Below, piece by piece: positions 33,551 to 42,295 of a stretch of 64,000 nucleotides of DNA (position 1 is its first letter; every line of letters starts with the position of its first letter). The position numbers and the translations under genes are program-made. Location of the stretch: NCBI GenBank assembly GCA_963664655.2, contig CAXXHM010000001.1, forward strand, positions 992,001 to 1,056,000. The letters are read 5' to 3'. The DNA is from Desulfospira sp963664655 (GTDB lineage Bacteria > Desulfobacterota > Desulfobacteria > Desulfobacterales > Desulfobacteraceae). Under the pieces are notes generated by a model. The model saw only the letters and a list, made by a program, of their open reading frames with translations, ran no database searches and was not told the origin of the DNA.

Positions 33551-34585
33551 ATGGCCGAATCAAATGACATCACCGTGGTGATTGTCTGCCTGAACGAGGC
33601 CGCCAACATTGAAAGATGCCTGAACTCGGTTCTGAGCCAGGATTTGGACGCCCCCTATGAGGTCAGCGTTGTTGACGGCGGGTCCAGTGACGGAACCATT
33701 GAAATCGTCAAAGATTTTCAAAAAAAGCACCCTGGTTTAAGGCTGCTCAATAACCCTGACCGGGTCATTTCACCGGGCAGAAACCTGGGCTGGAGAACGG
33801 CTCACACCCGGTTTACCGCCTATATTGATGCCGACTGCAAAGCCCCTCCAAACTGGCTTAGAACCCTTTTAACCGGGTTTAAACATCTTGAGGCCAAAGG
33901 GGCTGACCCGGCCTGCGTGGGCGGCGGCAATTTTCCCCCGGGCCAGGCCGGCGACTTTTATACGGCCATTGATATTTTCACATCTTCGCCGTTTGGAAAC
34001 AGGGGAACGCTTCAGACCCACATGCCGGAGGATATCACCCGAATCCACCATGCCCCGACCTTAAACACCCTGTATCTGCGAAAAGCATTGGAACGGGCCG
34101 GCGGCTTTGATGAAAAAAGATTTCCCCTGGTCGGGGAAGATGAAGATTTGAATACCAGGCTTTCGGACATGGGCCTGGGGATATACTTTATTCCCGGGGC
34201 CCCGGTGGCCCACTACCAGAAAAACGACCTGTGGTCCTGGGCGAGAAACATGGTGATTTACGGCTTTGGAAGGGTTAAGCTCATGCAGCGGCACAAACGG
34301 CTTTTCAGCCTTAAAAATTTTTTGCCGATGTTGCTGCCCGTTATGATGGGGCTGCCGGTTCTTTCTATCCTGGCCTTTAATGCCAAGGCCTTTTTATGGG
34401 GCTTATGCCCGCTGACTTTTTATCTGCTTTTTTTTCTTTTCCACGGTTTTTACCTGACCCGAAAGGCCGGACGACCGGACCTCTTTAAAACCGTATTCGC
34501 CCTTTTTCCGGTCACCCATTTTTCCTATGCCGCGGGCATGGCAAAGGCCTATTGGGAATCGGTAAAAGACGTCTTCTCCACATAG
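33551..34585 (+). CDS. Family 2 glycosyltransferase with membrane segments
   Basis: About 344 residues from the ATG at 33551 (a GTG at 33539 would overlap the previous gene). GT-A fold: VVIVCLNEAANIERCLNSVL, VVDGGSSDGT, the DXD-like YIDADCKAP (near 97), and GGFDEKRFPLVGEDEDLNTR as acceptor/catalytic loop. Two C-terminal hydrophobic segments (about 265-310) anchor it. It ends inside the 3' end of the opposite glycosyltransferase (37-bp overlap). Confidence 0.9.
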   Translation: MAESNDITVVIVCLNEAANIERCLNSVLSQDLDAPYEVSVVDGGSSDGTIEIVKDFQKKHPGLRLLNNPDRVISPGRNLGWRTAHTRFTAYIDADCKAPPNWLRTLLTGFKHLEAKGADPACVGGGNFPPGQAGDFYTAIDIFTSSPFGNRGTLQTHMPEDITRIHHAPTLNTLYLRKALERAGGFDEKRFPLVGEDEDLNTRLSDMGLGIYFIPGAPVAHYQKNDLWSWARNMVIYGFGRVKLMQRHKRLFSLKNFLPMLLPVMMGLPVLSILAFNAKAFLWGLCPLTFYLLFFLFHGFYLTRKAGRPDLFKTVFALFPVTHFSYAAGMAKAYWESVKDVFST

Positions 34586-35739
34586 GTTTCAACACAAAAC
34601 AGGAACAGGGACGTGCCGATAATCTGGAATCCCACGATCAGGCAGGTAACCGACGGGACCACCCACCGCATGGTCATGGCATTGTCAAGCCCCCCGAAAT
34701 GTTTGGTTCCCCAGTAGCCAAAGGCAATGGCAAATAAGACGGCCCCAAGGCAGACAAACAGGGCGCCGACGGTCAGCCATGACTCCATTTTATAATATTT
34801 CAATATCTTATGGGAGATGCTCGTTTGCCTTAATACGGGGATATTTCGCTGGATCAAAACCTTTGAATACAGGCCGATCTGAACAAACTGAAGCCCGATG
34901 ATAAAGACCACGGCCATGTACAGCAGCCTTTGGGGGCCGGCATTGAACCCGAGCACCGAATAAGGGGTGATCACCATGGCGGCGCTGGAAAGAAAACCGA
35001 TAACGGCCATGATAATCCCGGGATAAATAAACAAAAACCCAGGGCTGTACACAAACAAAAAGCGCAGATGCCGCCAGCCGTCCCGGAACGGGTTCAAGTG
35101 GGGCGGCCGGTCCCGGCCGTCTTTATAAAGGGTGACCGGGATCTCTGTTCGCGGGATATCCAGCAACGCGGCTTTAACGATGATTTCAGAGGCAAATTCC
35201 ATTCCCGAAGAATTCAAGTCCATGGCGTCATAGGCTTTTTTCGTAAATGCCCGAAGCCCGCAATGGGCATCGGAAAGCCCGGACTTAAACAACAGATTTA
35301 ACACCCCGGTCAGCAGCGGGTTCCCGATGTACCGGTTTTTCCAGGGCATGGCCCCTGTTTGAATCTGCCCTTTCAACCGGGTGCCCATGACCAGACCGAA
35401 CCCGTCTTCATGAAGGTGCTTTATCATGTCAAAGGCCTGGCGAAAATCGTATGACCCGTCGGAATCCCCCATAACAATGTATGTCCCGAGGCTTTTTTGG
35501 ATGCCGTACCGGATGGCGTTGCCATACCCTTTGTCCGGGCAGTTGACCACCCGGCCCCCCAAGCGTTCCCCAAGTTCCTGGCTGCCGTCAGTGGACCCGT
35601 TATCCGAAATAATGATCTCGCCTTGCAGCCCCAGTTGTTCACGGCATTTTTCAAGGCATTCCCCGGCCCATCCCATGCAGGTGCCCAGGGTCTTCACTTC
35701 ATTGAGACACGGCATTACAATGGAAATATCAATCGGCAT
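34549..35739 (-). CDS. Polyprenyl-phosphate-type glycosyltransferase (family 2)
   Basis: 396 residues from the ATG at 35739; longer frames overlap the preceding gene. N-terminal GT-A domain: SIVMPCLNEVKTL, IISDNGSTDGS, DXD-like VMGDSDGSYDF, and the CGLRAFTKKAYDAM loop, all as in DPM1/GtrB-like enzymes; then four membrane helices (from about 235). It probably charges a lipid carrier with a sugar. Convergent and overlapping with the plus-strand glycosyltransferase; GtrA is the natural partner. Confidence 0.9.
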   Translation of the reverse strand: MPIDISIVMPCLNEVKTLGTCMGWAGECLEKCREQLGLQGEIIISDNGSTDGSQELGERLGGRVVNCPDKGYGNAIRYGIQKSLGTYIVMGDSDGSYDFRQAFDMIKHLHEDGFGLVMGTRLKGQIQTGAMPWKNRYIGNPLLTGVLNLLFKSGLSDAHCGLRAFTKKAYDAMDLNSSGMEFASEIIVKAALLDIPRTEIPVTLYKDGRDRPPHLNPFRDGWRHLRFLFVYSPGFLFIYPGIIMAVIGFLSSAAMVITPYSVLGFNAGPQRLLYMAVVFIIGLQFVQIGLYSKVLIQRNIPVLRQTSISHKILKYYKMESWLTVGALFVCLGAVLFAIAFGYWGTKHFGGLDNAMTMRWVVPSVTCLIVGFQIIGTSLFLFCVETYVEKTSFTDSQ

Positions 35740-35770
35740 TTTTTTGATTCCAATTAAGGGGGTCCCCCTG

Positions 35771-37213
35771 TTATCTGGGAATCCTTCCACTCCAGATCTG
35801 AGGTTTTATTTCAAACCACTCCAGGCCGACAATATCGGGTTTTGACCTTTTTTCAAGAACAAACCGGTCCTTTGGGGTCATTTTAAAGACAATGAGCGAA
35901 AGCTTTTCTTTGGCCCCCAGAGAAAACATGATCTGATGGTAAATATCCAGGTTTTCTTTGGGCATGACCGTTGCGTCCGGCCCCAGAAAATACCGCCAGG
36001 GTGCAGTGGGGTTGGCGTAAAAGGTTTTATAAAACAGGTTCATGGAAATATTGTAAAAAATCCCGTCAGGCTCCGGGAGCCACTGGCGGGTCTTCTCGTC
36101 GGCCAGGTCCGGGGTTTTGTTATACATGGACTTGCTCCAGCGGCCGTCAAAATCCCCGGACACCACAAGACAGAAGACCAGCCCGGTGCAAAGGGCAATT
36201 AGAGGCCGCTTAAAGGACAGCAGGGGGATGCAAAGGTCCTGGTCAAAGATTTCGTCAACCTCTTCATACAGCCAGACAAAGTAGGCGGGTACCCCGAAAT
36301 CCGGCCAGAACCGGTTGACCTTCATGGACAACACCCAGGACAGGCAGATGAGGATGAGCATGGGGTTCAGAATCCGGGACCGGATCTCTTTGCCCGAGGC
36401 TTTTCGCCATAAGATCAGTAAAATGATCGGCAGAAAATCCAGAATGGACTGAAGCCTTGGCACCAGTTCACTCACCTGCATCCAGGGCAGCACCGACCGC
36501 TGGGCCGACCCGAAAACCTCCCTGGCGGTGTCAACAAAAAACTGGTAAGGCTCCAGGGAGAACGCTGCGGCCGTGATAACAGCCAATGCCCAGACAATGG
36601 CCAGCCCATAAAATTTTTTGATTTCGCCGGCCAGCAGATAACAGCCGATAGGCAGCAAAAATAAAAACCATACCGCCCTCAAGGTCATGGACAGGGTCAG
36701 GACCAGGTATAAGAAGACCAGGTACCTTAAATCAAATTTGTCGCGGTAATGCTGAGACGAAAGGCCCATCAGGGCCACGGCAGCCACCTGGGAAAGAAAG
36801 GGCCTTCCCATCATATACCGCATGGGATGGACAATCACGCACAGCCCGATGATCAGACAAAGGGCCCAGACTTCAGGCCGTTTGACCACAAATGCCGGCA
36901 GGGCAAAGTTCAGGGCCAGCATAAACACAATGGAAAAGTAAAGCAGGCCTTCCTTTGGCATGCCGTGGTCAGACAGAAAAAACAGGATGGTTTTCCATCC
37001 AAAATGGATATCAAACAGCGGCCATTGCCCCATCACCAGAATCTGATTCCAGTCCTTCTGGCAGACGGCCTGACCCACATGCCTTAACCCGTCATCGGTG
37101 GGCATATAATCCAGGCTGATGATGACCACCGCGCTCCATAAAAAGAACCAGAGAAACACCAGAAGACAGGCGGCCGGGATACGCTGCTTGATAAGTTCCA
37201 ATTTAGATCCCAA
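35771..37213 (-). CDS. Large membrane protein, GT-C-like
   Basis: 480 residues with about nine to ten helices. The first loop after helix 1 contains DYMPTDDGLRHVG; acidic residues in the first extracytoplasmic loop are the catalytic mark of GT-C glycosyltransferases. The C-terminal domain (about 370-480) is soluble. It could transfer sugar from the lipid carrier made by the adjacent family-2 enzyme. No specific family recognised. Confidence 0.68.
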   Translation of the reverse strand: MGSKLELIKQRIPAACLLVFLWFFLWSAVVIISLDYMPTDDGLRHVGQAVCQKDWNQILVMGQWPLFDIHFGWKTILFFLSDHGMPKEGLLYFSIVFMLALNFALPAFVVKRPEVWALCLIIGLCVIVHPMRYMMGRPFLSQVAAVALMGLSSQHYRDKFDLRYLVFLYLVLTLSMTLRAVWFLFLLPIGCYLLAGEIKKFYGLAIVWALAVITAAAFSLEPYQFFVDTAREVFGSAQRSVLPWMQVSELVPRLQSILDFLPIILLILWRKASGKEIRSRILNPMLILICLSWVLSMKVNRFWPDFGVPAYFVWLYEEVDEIFDQDLCIPLLSFKRPLIALCTGLVFCLVVSGDFDGRWSKSMYNKTPDLADEKTRQWLPEPDGIFYNISMNLFYKTFYANPTAPWRYFLGPDATVMPKENLDIYHQIMFSLGAKEKLSLIVFKMTPKDRFVLEKRSKPDIVGLEWFEIKPQIWSGRIPR

Positions 37214-37223
37214 GGCAGCTGAT

Positions 37224-37265
37224 GAAAAATAACGAAGACCGCTGGGCCGGCCTTCATTATTTTTC
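37224..37265. terminator. Strong intrinsic terminator after the pilin gene
   Basis: On the minus strand GAAAAATAATGAAGGCC is followed by a 9-nt loop and GGTCTTCGTTATTTTTC. The stem of about 15 pairs is flanked by A- and U-runs on both sides, so it can act in both directions. It is 35 bases past the pilin stop and sits just ahead of the GT-C-like gene, isolating the pilin transcript. Confidence 0.82.
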
Positions 37266-37300
37266 TCAGACAGATGGTGTCATGGGGCAGGGCCCAGGTG

Positions 37301-37684
37301 TTAGTATAGCTCGATCCCGTTTTTGGTATTGGTCATGGTACCGTCGTCACTGGTCACCGTTATGTCGACGTTGCCGCCGGTTCCTCTGGTGTAAACGGAG
37401 GTATAATCGCCAAGGTCGTTTTCCACAGAAGTCATGGCTGCGGTTAACGCCGCATTGGTATCACCGTTCTGGACCATCAGCTGCCTTGAGTATTCCATGG
37501 TGATGTTGCTGATGGCGGCGGCCATGGCACCCTGGGCCGCCTTTTCTTTGGCCTGTTCAACCATATCCAGGTATTTGGGAACAGCAACGGCCGCTAGAAT
37601 ACCCAGAATAATCAAAACGGCGATGATTTCGATCAAGGTAAAGCCCTGTTCGTTTTTAAGCACTTTTCTCATGGTTTTTTTCAT
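37301..37684 (-). CDS. mshA: Major type IV pilin (MshA-like)
   Basis: 127 residues from the ATG at 37684 (AAAGGAGAG seven bases before). Leader MKKTMRKVLKNEQG, then FTLIEIIAVLIILGILAAVA with Glu5, then VPKYLDMVEQAKEKAAQGA, the typical pilin/pseudopilin alpha-1. Short C-terminal beta domain with TRGTGGNVDITVTSDDG and no cysteines. It has its own sigma-54 promoter and terminator, as expected for a highly expressed major subunit. The symbol rests on position in an MSHA-type locus. Confidence 0.88.
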   Translation of the reverse strand: MKKTMRKVLKNEQGFTLIEIIAVLIILGILAAVAVPKYLDMVEQAKEKAAQGAMAAAISNITMEYSRQLMVQNGDTNAALTAAMTSVENDLGDYTSVYTRGTGGNVDITVTSDDGTMTNTKNGIELY

Positions 37685-37772
37685 TTTTCTCTCCTTTAGT
37701 TTGGGTATAAACATTAAACCACATTTATTTAGCCTCGACCATGGCTCAGACTGCCTTTCATTAAACAATCGT

Positions 37773-37788
37773 AGCACAAGCCGTGCCA
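37773..37788 (-). promoter_or_regulatory. Sigma-54 promoter of the pilin gene
   Basis: Minus strand TGGCACGGCTTGTGCT: -24 element TGGCACG is a perfect match, GG and GC are exactly 10 bases apart, and -12 is TGTGCT (consensus TTGCT). Transcription would start near 37762, about 78 bases before the pilin ATG. The neighbouring gene encodes a sigma-54 activator. Confidence 0.82.
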
Positions 37789-37836
37789 AAATCAAAGAAA
37801 ACGAAAACTTTGCAGCGGCACCGTCTTCTTTTCATT

Positions 37837-37855
37837 GCCAAGCTCTCATTTTGGC
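37837..37855. promoter_or_regulatory. Candidate activator-binding palindrome
   Basis: GCCAA (37837-37841) and TTGGC (37851-37855) form an inverted repeat centred about 84 bp upstream of the predicted start, the usual distance for a sigma-54 enhancer site. Short, so only a candidate. Confidence 0.35.
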
Positions 37856-37931
37856 CGGTCACTGGGGTTGAAACCCGCCAAGATAAAAACATATTCCTCC
37901 ATTGTTTGAAGCCGCTCCATAAAGTGAAGAT

Positions 37932-39290
37932 TCATTTGAACTCCCCGGCATTGATCCCGTATTTTTTAATCCGGTTCCACAGGCTCCGGGGCTTGATGCC
38001 GAGCATATCGGCGGCCCTGGCCTGAACCCCGTTATTTTTTCTAAGGGCCTGGACAATAAACTCCACCTCAATCCGGCCCAATTCGTCATTTAAGCTGAAA
38101 TCTTCTTTGTCCGGTAACAGAACCGAATCTTCCTGAGCCGGCGACGACGGCGTCAATCCGGCGGCCTGCTGAAAATCAAAATGCTCTGTTTGCAGCACCT
38201 CCGTGTCACAGCAGATCACGGCCTGTTCAATTTTATTTTCAAGTTCCCGGATATTCCCCTTCCAGTCATGGGATTTTAAAAACCCCATGGTTTCATCGGA
38301 AATTTTTTTGCCTTTTTTCTGGGCAAAGTGGCCGGCCAATAGTTCGATATCGTTTTCCCGCCGGGCCAGGGGCGGCAGAATGATATTGAACACGTTGAGC
38401 CGGTAAAACAAATCTTCCCTGAACCGCCCCTGGGCCACCAGGGCTTCAAGGTTTTTATTGGTGGCGGCGATAACCCTGACGTCGACCTTGAAGGGTTTCT
38501 GTCCGCCGACACGAAAAAATTCGCCGTTCTGCAACACCCGGAGCAGCTTCACCTGAACCTCCTGGGGCATTTCGCCGACTTCATCCAGAAAGATGCTCCC
38601 CTTGTCCGAGCGTTCAAAACAGCCTTTGTGAAGGGCCACCGCTCCGGTAAAGGCGCCTTTTTCATGGCCGAACAATTCGCTTTCAAGGAGGCCCGGGGAT
38701 ATGGCCCCGCAGTTTACCTTGATCAGGGGCCCGTCTTTTCGGGGGCTTTTTTCATGGACCGCATCGGCGATCAGTTCTTTTCCGGTTCCGCTCTGGCCTA
38801 AGATCAGCACCCCGGCAGGGGATGGCGCAACCTTGAGGACCTGCTCCAGGACATAGGCCATTTCCCGGCTTTTAAATAAAATATGGGGAAACTGGTCCTG
38901 GAGCTTTTTAATATCGCTTCCAACGGCGATTTTTCCAAACACTTTTCTGTATTCGTCAAGCTCATCCAAAAAAAACCAGTTCCGATGCCGGTGTTTGTTC
39001 AACCGGTTTTCCCTGCCCGTGTCCGCTTCGGTATTTTCCACCGGGGAAATGGTCTTATTCAGACGGTCCAGCAGCTCTTCCGTGGGTTTTAGGACAAACC
39101 TTAAGACCGCATACCCCGTGGCAAAAGAGCCGCTGAAAATCAAACACCCGGCCAGGCTGTGGATCTGGCCGATATACGGCGAACTGCCCAGCACCGTTGA
39201 AATCTGAAAGGAAACAATATATGCAAACACCGAGCCCATCCCCCAGACAAAGGGAACGAGAAAGTATATGCTGATATTGATTCCGCTCAT
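37932..39290 (-). CDS. Membrane-anchored sigma-54-dependent activator
   Basis: About 452 residues from the ATG at 39290 (a start at 39350 would overlap mshG). Two membrane helices at the N-terminus (ISIYFLVPFVWGMGSVFAYI and LAGCLIFSGSFATGYAVLRF), then a linker, then an AAA+ domain with Walker A GQSGTGKE, GAFTGA, and Walker B GSIFLDEVGEM, and a C-terminal Fis-type helix-turn-helix (ARAADMLGIKPRSLWNRIKK). There is no receiver domain; the membrane helices replace the usual sensor. It should drive the pilin promoter just downstream. Confidence 0.9.
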   Translation of the reverse strand: MSGINISIYFLVPFVWGMGSVFAYIVSFQISTVLGSSPYIGQIHSLAGCLIFSGSFATGYAVLRFVLKPTEELLDRLNKTISPVENTEADTGRENRLNKHRHRNWFFLDELDEYRKVFGKIAVGSDIKKLQDQFPHILFKSREMAYVLEQVLKVAPSPAGVLILGQSGTGKELIADAVHEKSPRKDGPLIKVNCGAISPGLLESELFGHEKGAFTGAVALHKGCFERSDKGSIFLDEVGEMPQEVQVKLLRVLQNGEFFRVGGQKPFKVDVRVIAATNKNLEALVAQGRFREDLFYRLNVFNIILPPLARRENDIELLAGHFAQKKGKKISDETMGFLKSHDWKGNIRELENKIEQAVICCDTEVLQTEHFDFQQAAGLTPSSPAQEDSVLLPDKEDFSLNDELGRIEVEFIVQALRKNNGVQARAADMLGIKPRSLWNRIKKYGINAGEFK

Positions 39291-39322
39291 ATCGTTGCAA
39301 ACCGGATGAAAGATTAAAATGG

Positions 39323-40552
39323 CTATTGCACCATCTGGGTCAAATCCCACATGGGCAGGAAAATCGCCATGGCAAAAAAACCGACCACACTGGCCAGGCC
39401 GACCACCAGAATCGGCCCGATGGCTTCGGACATGGCTTTGGTGCTGTATTCCACCTCTGTATCATAATGGGATGATATCTCTGCCAGCATATCATCCAGG
39501 TTACCGGATTCCTCTCCAATGGCCACCATATTGATCACCATGGGGGGAAAATATTTTGACGACCGCAAGGGCTGGGAAATCCCCCGGCCTTCAGTGAGCA
39601 TTTCCTTTATCCGGTTAAATTCCAGGGTAATGGCGTCATTGCTGATGGTCTTGGACAAGACGTCCATGGAATCCAGAACCGTTACCCCGCTCATCTGAAG
39701 AATGGAAAAGATAGAAGCAAACCGGGACATGGCCGCTTTGAGCATTACCGGCCCGACCAGGGGCATTCTCAAAAGGGTCCGGTCTTTGACGACCCGTCCG
39801 TTGTGGGTTTTAAAAAAATAATAGTGGCTTAAAAACAGCACCGCCGCCACACTGATGATCCCCACATGCCAGTAGTTGTGGATCACATGATACAACATCA
39901 GGCACATCTTGGTAGGAAGGGGAAGGGCAATCCCCACCTTCTCAAAAATAGAGATAAACTTGGGGATAACAAAATTTAAAAGCACCATAAAGGCCACGCC
40001 CAGAAAGCCCAGCACCATCATGGGATACCGCATGGCCGATTTGATATCCGCCTTGATTTTGGTTTCATGCTCAATGATGTAGATCAGCCGTTCGAGCACC
40101 TCGGGCAGGGCGCCGGAGGCTTCACCGGCATTGATCATGTTGCAGTAAAGTTCACTGAACACATTGTCGTGTTTGGAAAATGCCCGGTAAAGGTTGGCCC
40201 CTTCCCGGACATCTTCCCTGATCTGGGAAATCACCTTTTGCAACCGCTTATTCTCGGTCTGGAGTTCCATGGTGCTCATCACATCCATCAGCGGCACCCC
40301 GGCCTGGACCAGCGTCTTGAACTGCTTGGTAAACAGGATCATATCCCGGGGCTTGACCGGGGTGAGCCGGTCCGAAAATTTTTCCATAAACCCGCCGCCG
40401 CCCAGGCCGCCATGGCCCTTTTCTTTGACGGTTTCCGGGATATACCCCCTGGCAGACAGCATATCAAAGGCAAGGTCCCGGGACGGGGCCTCTATGTCTC
40501 CTTTGACCTGGGAGCCGTTTTCATTAATGGCTGTATAAGAAAAAAGCGTCAT
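39323..40552 (-). CDS. mshG: Inner-membrane pilus platform protein (GspF/MshG)
   Basis: 409 residues with two GspF domains (about 70-195 and 270-395), each with a FTKQF.TL..AGVPL-type start, and three membrane helices. The N-terminus MTLFSYTAINENGSQVKGDI is typical. It anchors the ATPase to the pilus base. It begins three bases after the ATPase stop. Confidence 0.93.
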   Translation of the reverse strand: MTLFSYTAINENGSQVKGDIEAPSRDLAFDMLSARGYIPETVKEKGHGGLGGGGFMEKFSDRLTPVKPRDMILFTKQFKTLVQAGVPLMDVMSTMELQTENKRLQKVISQIREDVREGANLYRAFSKHDNVFSELYCNMINAGEASGALPEVLERLIYIIEHETKIKADIKSAMRYPMMVLGFLGVAFMVLLNFVIPKFISIFEKVGIALPLPTKMCLMLYHVIHNYWHVGIISVAAVLFLSHYYFFKTHNGRVVKDRTLLRMPLVGPVMLKAAMSRFASIFSILQMSGVTVLDSMDVLSKTISNDAITLEFNRIKEMLTEGRGISQPLRSSKYFPPMVINMVAIGEESGNLDDMLAEISSHYDTEVEYSTKAMSEAIGPILVVGLASVVGFFAMAIFLPMWDLTQMVQ

Positions 40553-40555
40553 GGC

Positions 40556-42262
40556 TTACATCATTACGGCGGAAGCCGCCTCCTCCGGGCTGGTTATGCC
40601 ATTGGCCACCTTAATGGCGGCATCCTGTTTCAGGGTCTTAAGATGCCCTGAAGCTTCACAGATCCGGGTGATCTCCTGGGCCGGTTTTCCGGACAGGATC
40701 ATCTGCTGGACATCCTGGTTGATGTGCAGGACCTCATAGAGCCCGGTCCGGCCGGAATATCCCGTATCCTTGCACTGAAGACACCCTTTTCCCCGGACAA
40801 AATCAACCCCCTGGGCCTGGTCAAGCTCCCAGAATTTACGGACCGGTTCGGGAGGGGAGTAGGACTCCTTGCAATGGGGGCAGACCCGCCGGATCAGCCG
40901 TTGGGCAATGGCCACCAGCATGACCGAGGATACCAGGAAAGGCTCAATGCCCATGTCCACAAACCGGGTGACGGCGCCGGCCGCATCATTGGTATGCACG
41001 GTGCTGAGCACCATATGGCCGGTCAGGGCGGCCTGGACCGCAACCCCGGCGGTTTCACCGTCCCGGATCTCACCGATCATGACCACGTCCGGGTCCTGGC
41101 GCAGGATGGCCCGAAGCCCCGAGGCAAATGTCATCCCGGCCTTTTTGTTGAGCTGGCCCTGGCGGACATGTTCCATCCGGTATTCCACGGGATCTTCAAG
41201 GGTGATGATGTTCACGTCCGGGGTGTTGATGATCTTGAGCATGGAAAACAGCGAGGTGCTTTTTCCGGACCCGGTGGGGCCGGTGGCCAGGATCATGCCA
41301 TAGGGCATCTTGATCATCTTTTCGATGAGCGCTATATCTTTGGGGTCCACCCCAAGCTTGTCCAAAGAATAAATCCCGGCACTGGTGTCCAGGAGACGAA
41401 GCACCACGTTTTCCCCGTATACTGTGGGGATGGTGGACACACGGATATTGATCTCCTTGTCCTGGACAAAGATGGTGAACCGCCCGTCCTGGGGAATCCG
41501 TGACACGGAGATATCCAGGGAGGCCAGGATTTTAAGCCGGGAAACGATGGACATGAACATGCCCTTGGGCGGGGCCGGAATATTGTGCAGTTTTCCGTCC
41601 ACCCGGAACCGGATTTCCACATAGGTCTTTTCCGGGCTTAAATGGACATCCGAGGCGCCCTCTTTAACGGCCTGGGTTAAAATGGAGTTGACCAGGCGGA
41701 TGACCGGGGCTTCTTCGGCCATGTCCATGAGGGAGGAAATGGCGTTCTGGCGCTGTTCCTCCATCTCGTCCTGGACATCCATCCCCTCCATTTCCTGGAT
41801 GTTTTCCATCACGCCGTCGGACCCCGAATAGGTGCCGTAAACCGAGGAAATCAGGATCCCGAGCTCCTGCTCCGTGCAGATCACAGGCTCGACTTCCGTA
41901 TCCGTGTAAACCTCAATATGATCCAGGGCATTGATGTCCAGAGGGTCGGTCATGGCCAGAAACAATACCGCGCCTTCAGTATGAATGGGAACGGCCTGAT
42001 ACTTTCTGGCCGTATCCACATCAATAATATCGGCCAGGGCCGTGGTAACGGCGAATTCACTGGGGTCGTACCGTTTGATTTTAACCTGGTCCGAAATCAG
42101 TTCTACAATGGCTTTCTCACTGACAATGCCTTCTGAAATCAAGTGCTGGCCCAGGCGCTTTCCGCTTCCCCTCATGGCCTTCAACGCCTGTTCAAGCTGC
42201 GCCTTTTCCAGTATTCCGGCTTCAACGAGCATTTCACCCAGGCGCTTTCGTTTATTTATCAT
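40556..42262 (-). CDS. mshE: Pilus assembly ATPase with MshEN domain (GspE/MshE)
   Basis: 568 residues. Residues about 5-60 carry two RLG motifs (RLGEMLVEAGILEKAQLEQA and RLGQHLISEGIVSEKAIVEL), the MshEN c-di-GMP-binding pattern. The ATPase has Walker A GPTGSGKST, Asp box (ILRQDPDVVMIGEIRDGETA), His box (TVHTNDA) and a zinc site CPHC..CLQC. It powers pilus extension; the MshEN domain suggests direct c-di-GMP control, as known for MshE. Confidence 0.94.
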   Translation of the reverse strand: MINKRKRLGEMLVEAGILEKAQLEQALKAMRGSGKRLGQHLISEGIVSEKAIVELISDQVKIKRYDPSEFAVTTALADIIDVDTARKYQAVPIHTEGAVLFLAMTDPLDINALDHIEVYTDTEVEPVICTEQELGILISSVYGTYSGSDGVMENIQEMEGMDVQDEMEEQRQNAISSLMDMAEEAPVIRLVNSILTQAVKEGASDVHLSPEKTYVEIRFRVDGKLHNIPAPPKGMFMSIVSRLKILASLDISVSRIPQDGRFTIFVQDKEINIRVSTIPTVYGENVVLRLLDTSAGIYSLDKLGVDPKDIALIEKMIKMPYGMILATGPTGSGKSTSLFSMLKIINTPDVNIITLEDPVEYRMEHVRQGQLNKKAGMTFASGLRAILRQDPDVVMIGEIRDGETAGVAVQAALTGHMVLSTVHTNDAAGAVTRFVDMGIEPFLVSSVMLVAIAQRLIRRVCPHCKESYSPPEPVRKFWELDQAQGVDFVRGKGCLQCKDTGYSGRTGLYEVLHINQDVQQMILSGKPAQEITRICEASGHLKTLKQDAAIKVANGITSPEEAASAVMM

Positions 42263-42295
42263 TCATTTCCTCTCTTGCGCTTATAAATCCAATCG

